From Centroberyx gerrardi (lineage: Eukaryota; Chordata; Actinopteri; Beryciformes; Berycidae): 64,000 nucleotides of DNA. The notes beneath the pieces are model-generated. The model made no database searches and was not told where the DNA came from. It saw nothing but the letters and a program-made list of their open reading frames with translations. Below are positions 59,522 through 64,000 of this stretch, one piece after another. The position numbers and the translations under genes are program-made. Position 1 is the stretch's first letter, and every line of letters begins with the position of its first letter. The DNA is taken from positions 21,777,340-21,841,339 of the forward strand of contig NC_136003.1 of assembly GCF_048128805.1 (NCBI RefSeq). The letters run 5' to 3'.

Positions 59522-62463
59522 CAGAGTAAGAGAGAAGACAGATGGAGGAAAAGATGGAGGGAGAGATAGTGAGATGGTGAAGAGGAACAGAGCCACAGTG
59601 ACACAAAGGTAGCTCTGGATGACTCACACTTCTCTCTTCTCTCTCTCTCTTCTCTCTCTCTCTTCATCTCTCTCCAGTCTGGATTAAAATAAAAGAGGCC
59701 CAGCAGCCCCAGCCTGCAGAGAGGGAGTTACGCGCTCCATCTCAGAGATAGGGTGATGCGCTAAAAATACCACTCCTTGTGTGGGCTTGTTGGGGAGGGA
59801 GGGGGCCGTAGCATGGGGAGGGTTTACAGATTTGGTGGTGTAGTAGAGAAGCCAATGCTATCACCACTCTCCATCCATAGTCCAGATTGATCGCGTTTCC
59901 AGCTTCTCTCATCCCATTTGGTTTCTCATCATCTCTGCTCTACAGTGTGCACTAATTAGGTTTTCAAAGAGGCCTCTTTCACTTTCTAGGAATGCTGGTC
60001 AGTGCAATTAAGATGTAGTTCGTTAAGTTGAATTTCCCAGAATGTCGCTTTTATCTTGTGGATCCCATCCCTCCCTTCTGTCACCCCCATGCTAGTGTCT
60101 CCTATCTGAGAAACTCCATTAACATCAAAAGTGAATCAATATCATTGTGTTGCTCTCGCTGCCGCAGAATAGTTACTCTCTGTGCCGAGGAGTTCATCTC
60201 TCTTCGTGGGGAGCTTTGTGAACTGACTGTGAGCTATTACGTTTTTACAACTCCTAATTTATCTGGATGCGAGTGGCAGGAAACGAAGCAGAGCACCAAT
60301 TGAACATGTCTCTCCATCTGTCTTCTCACAGGATGGGTCTCCATGTCAGCTGATCCATCTGTTTAGCCCAGTCTCTAACCTCGTGCTCCACAACAGCAGA
60401 GAGGAGGGGGGAAAGCAGCCCAGCACCCAGAACACAAACCTACACGGCGCTCTTTGAAAGAAAGCAGCACTCATTAAACAAACACTTGTTCTGGTTCCCC
60501 CTGATATTCGAGAGCCGCAACGCTGCTTATCAAAGATGTGGATGTTGGGAGTCACGATTCTTAAATACTTACCTTTCACACTAAACGGCCCCTGGGTTTG
60601 CAGGGGTAATTTACATGTAAAAGGTTAAGGAGCTCAGTGGAGCAAGAATGCGGTGGAAGAGGGAGGGTGAGGAGGAGAGAGAGAGAGGAAGAAGCGGAGA
60701 CATTCGACTTCAGCGGTGGGTGTGCCCCCTACTCAGCTGTAATTAATCAAGTTGCATGTGGCCAGATCCACTCGAGATAGAACAGGAGTGAGAGAGACGG
60801 AGCGCCACATGGACAGACAGAGAGAAAAACAGATAAAGAGAGAGAGAGAAATGGAAAAGAAAAACACAAAACAGAGCCATTCTGTCAAGCTGCGATGACC
60901 TTGTGGACTTTGACGATCAGAGAAATAGAAGTACAGTATTTATAATCTGTAGATGGGTTGGGGAGAGCATAGAGGAGCATGGCATTTCTAATACAGACAA
61001 ACAGCAACAATGCAGCAGACACCAGTTCAATGCACAGTGTACAGTGCAATATACAGTACCCCAGTTGTGTGGCGTGCATAGTTGCATTGGAGTTGAAAGT
61101 TCAGCAGCCCATGAAGCAGACAGGATCCTGACAGACTGAGTTGGTTTCTACCTGAGGAGAGACTCCTGTAAGAGATTTGAGTCTACTGATGGTAATGTAC
61201 AGTGATGGGCGTCTCTAGTGGGTTTAGAAGAATACCGAGTGTAAGACAAACCACCCAGCAACAGAAACTAAATAACTCAGGAGCAGGAAAACAGTGTGCT
61301 CGGAGGTGTGTGTGTGTGTCTAGCGTGAACCTCTTAATCCGGGTGAAATGTATTTTGTACAATAATACATTGAGAGGGGCTGGCAGTGACTGTTCTTTCA
61401 CAATGTAGTTGGCCCGCTGCGGTACGGATGAAGTAAAGGCTGCTTATCCTGTCTGCTGCGTCTTTGAAAGAAATCCCTTTTCGGAGGCATTTGCCAGGTG
61501 AGCGCGATTGTCTGCAAAATCAATTGTGGCTTCCCTCCTGAAAGGCGTGTGCTCTTCCACTCTCAGAGGCTGCGTCTGGCTCCCTGTGTTCGGGCCGCCC
61601 TGAGTTGGGTCGGTGATCCTGTGGGCAGGATAATCTGCTGTAATCCCTGGCTCTGTGATCTGACCACAGCACAGTGGATATCGGGACGGGTGGGTGAAGC
61701 TATGCCTGGGGCGGACAGTGGGAGGGGAGGAAAGGGAGGAACGGGAGAAAGGGGAGGGGGAGCCTACTGACCAACCTGCCATTCTCATTCTGCTTTTCAC
61801 AGGCAGTCCCCCCTCTCTCAGCCCTTCCCTCCTGTTTGTTTTTTCCTGCTCTTTCTTCCCCTCTGATCTCTCTCTCTCTCTCTCTGTTTATGTCGCTGCA
61901 CTGTCCCCATCCAGGCTCTCACATGTGTGTGGCTCCACTGGCCAGATGCCCGCTATCTCTGCCCACATGGTGTGGCTTCGGCCCTCTTGTGCATCGTACT
62001 GTAAATGTCGTCATTAGAATGGAAGCAGGCTCGAGCATGCCTGTGCCTCCTTCCTCTTGCGATTGGCTGAGAGGCACAAAGGGCAAGTCGAGGCGAGCAG
62101 AGGTGGCAAGCCAGCGCTGTCATTTGAGATGTGTGTGTGTGTGTGTGTTACGGGCATGTTGCCCTAAAAGCATGCCCCAGCCAGAGAGAGCTCCATAAAC
62201 CTCCCCCTAATGTGCCCGATAGATCCGTGGAGAATTCAATAGAGTGATTCAGCCACAGCGATAGAATACAGCTGTGATTATAGGATCAGCCTATAAAAGT
62301 AGCACTCTTTCCCCATTTGCAACTACCCGCTCCCTTCACCAGTCGTCTCCCCCCACTGCTCTCCCTCCCCACGCGTAGCAATCAGCCAGGTGCTAAATGC
62401 CTGGGTGAGGCAGGACGCATGGGTGGGTGGGGGTAGTGGAGGGAGGAGGGTGGTGGTGGTGGT

Positions 62464-62487
62464 GGGGGGGGGGGGGGGGGGGGGGGG
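62464..62487. repeat. Poly-G homopolymer run
   Basis: Twenty-four consecutive G bases following a GGT-repeat stretch. The true length may be affected by sequencing error. Confidence 0.8.
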
Positions 62488-62588
62488 TGAAATTGCACGT
62501 GGAAATAAGCATCTGTGCTCGCTTGGCAGAGGAGGAAGCGGGGGCAGGAAATAACTGTCATCCTCCACTGAGGCTGAGAGTACGGACT

Positions 62589-62708
62589 CTGTGTGCATAT
62601 GTGTGTGTGTGTGTGTGTGTTGGGGCGAGAGAGAGAGGGTGATGGACTGAGGCAGGTTAATCATTAACTTACTGAGCTGGAGAGAATGCGAGAGAGAGAG
62701 AGAGAGGG
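62589..62708. repeat. (TG)n and (GA)n microsatellites
   Basis: A (TG)n tract at about 62599-62620 and a GA tract at about 62690-62706. Confidence 0.8.
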
Positions 62709-63640
62709 TGAGTATTTTAGAAAGTAGCTTAAATGAATGAGGGTTGCCTCCTCCCCTCAGAGGGGCCTGATTAACGGCAGCTCACACAGCAGAGCGGAGG
62801 GAGAGGAGAGCTGACACCGGACTGTTGGGAAAACGCTGATGTGGCAGCAGCCCCCCCCCCTCTCTCCCAGTCAGGGGCTCCATGATGATTGTTAATGAAT
62901 AATCAATGGCAAGGGAGGGTCAATGGATGGGATGAATGTAAATCTCTTCTACTTTCTCATATAGGTTTAATTAAACTAATCAGTGCATTGACTCAGGCCT
63001 TCAAAGCCCTTTTGAAGCCTGCCGTATTAATGACATGTAATCTAACTTCCCCTTTTTGTTGGAGAAATGTGTGCATAGAAGAGAAAATTAAGTGTCACTG
63101 CAGAACAGCCCAATTTCCCTGGTTTTATTCTGCACACAAGGATACCCTAAGAAGATGCAGAACATAGTGCTAATTTAATAACCGAGTCAGAATAATACCT
63201 GTGTAGCATATTTCTCAGGCAAAATACCACTCAGCTAAATGTTGCACAGTTACTGCGCATGCAATAAATGAGCTTTACATTTTCCATGTCAGTGACCACA
63301 TCTCTCAGTCATGCAATATGAACCGGAGTCGCGTTGTTAATATATCCATTACCACAGCTTTGTCTCCAACGTGCGTCATCCGGCCCCAAATGAGTTAACA
63401 GAGCAAGGCAGTTCAGGTAGCCGGGCTACATGAGAGACAGTGGCTTTAATGTGCTCCTCTCCATCCTGACAGAGACCGTTTGTTATCTTCCAGAGGAGGG
63501 AGTCACTCAGCTGGCACAAATCCCCTTCCCTCTGAAACCTCTGATCATCATGTCATTGTCCACAGCGATACACTCCAGGGACTCTGCTTTCACATAATGA
63601 AACCAAGAGAGCTGCCCACAGCCTGGCTTGTAATCACAGT

Positions 63641-63671
63641 GTATACAGTGTGTGTGTGAGTGTGCGTGTGT

Positions 63672-63707
<36 letters not shown>

Positions 63708-63913
63708 GTGGGCTGTGTGTACAATTGTGTCTGCGTGCATTTGTGTATACATCTGCATCTTTTTTTGTGTGTCTTTGTATAGTTGTTTGAGTGAGAACAA
63801 GAGAGCTTGCATTAATGCTCATGTCGTGTCTGCTGTGTGTATGCATGCGGATGTGGTTGTGTTTTTGGGTGTGTGTTTGTGTTTGTGTGTGTGTGTGTGT
63901 GTGCGTGCGTGTG
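63641..63913. repeat. (TG)n microsatellite cluster
   Basis: Several (TG)n tracts, the longest at about 63676-63705 and 63870-63912, separated by TG-rich degenerate sequence. Confidence 0.85.
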
Positions 63914-64000
63914 TGTCCACGTGTATGCATGAGTCACTTTGAGAGGTTGCACCAGCTATTATTGTGCTGGGACTCATTATTTAATAGAAGATAGGATAAT

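Larger units (their letters stand above)
48241..64000 (+). other. pde4a: First intron of long-form pde4a
   Basis: The remaining 15.8 kb contain no exon that I can support on either strand. Contents are microsatellites, a retroposon fragment near 48.7-48.9 kb, a trinucleotide tract near 54 kb, and several non-repetitive stretches (about 57.84-58.12, 59.88-60.33, 62.15-62.33 and 62.89-63.60 kb) that might be regulatory. Alternative pde4a first exons, known in mammals, were looked for but not recognised. Confidence 0.55.

Overview
The window is nuclear DNA from a ray-finned (teleost-type) fish. The evidence is multi-exon genes with GT-AG introns, abundant CA/TG, GA and AT microsatellites, 3' tails of fish-type non-LTR retrotransposons, and a conserved vertebrate gene neighbourhood. 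The gene set is an ICAM-like adhesion protein, cmc4, cdc37, tyk2, raver1 and the first coding exon of a long isoform of pde4a, all on the + strand. Apart from cmc4, it matches the human 19p13.2 cluster ICAM-RAVER1-TYK2-CDC37-PDE4A. I see nothing bacterial or viral in it.

Layout. 1-2.65 kb: a three-Ig-domain ICAM-like gene whose signal-peptide exon was not found. 2.9-3.6 kb: cmc4, a small twin-Cx9C mitochondrial protein. 3.8-4.1 kb: a palindromic AT-rich repeat. 5.0-8.2 kb: cdc37 (8 coding exons, 380 aa). 9.2-19.3 kb: tyk2 (23 coding exons, 1171 aa; FERM, SH2-like, pseudokinase and kinase domains). 21.1-33.1 kb: raver1 (14 coding exons, 733 aa; three RRMs, PTB-binding motifs, C-terminal basic tail) with its 3' UTR. 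33-47 kb: gene-free DNA with LINE fragments, microsatellites and a long inverted-repeat (foldback) element at about 41.3-42.6 kb. 47.9-48.2 kb: the N-terminal exon of long-form pde4a. 48.2-64 kb: its first intron, with microsatellites, old repeats and several non-repetitive islands that could be regulatory.

Functional links. TYK2 is a cytokine-receptor JAK kinase. CDC37 is the kinase-loading cochaperone of Hsp90. ICAMs are leukocyte adhesion ligands, and PDE4A degrades cAMP. The neighbours are therefore immune or signalling genes that have stayed linked across vertebrates; they do not form an operon or a single pathway. All exon models were built by hand from splice sites, reading phase and family resemblance. 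Every multi-exon model closes in frame.

I did not find a novel biological system. The points most worth checking are the foldback element, an Ala-Ile-Glu replacement of the kinase APE motif in tyk2, the two possible C-termini of the ICAM-like gene, and an optimally placed short open frame upstream of pde4a.
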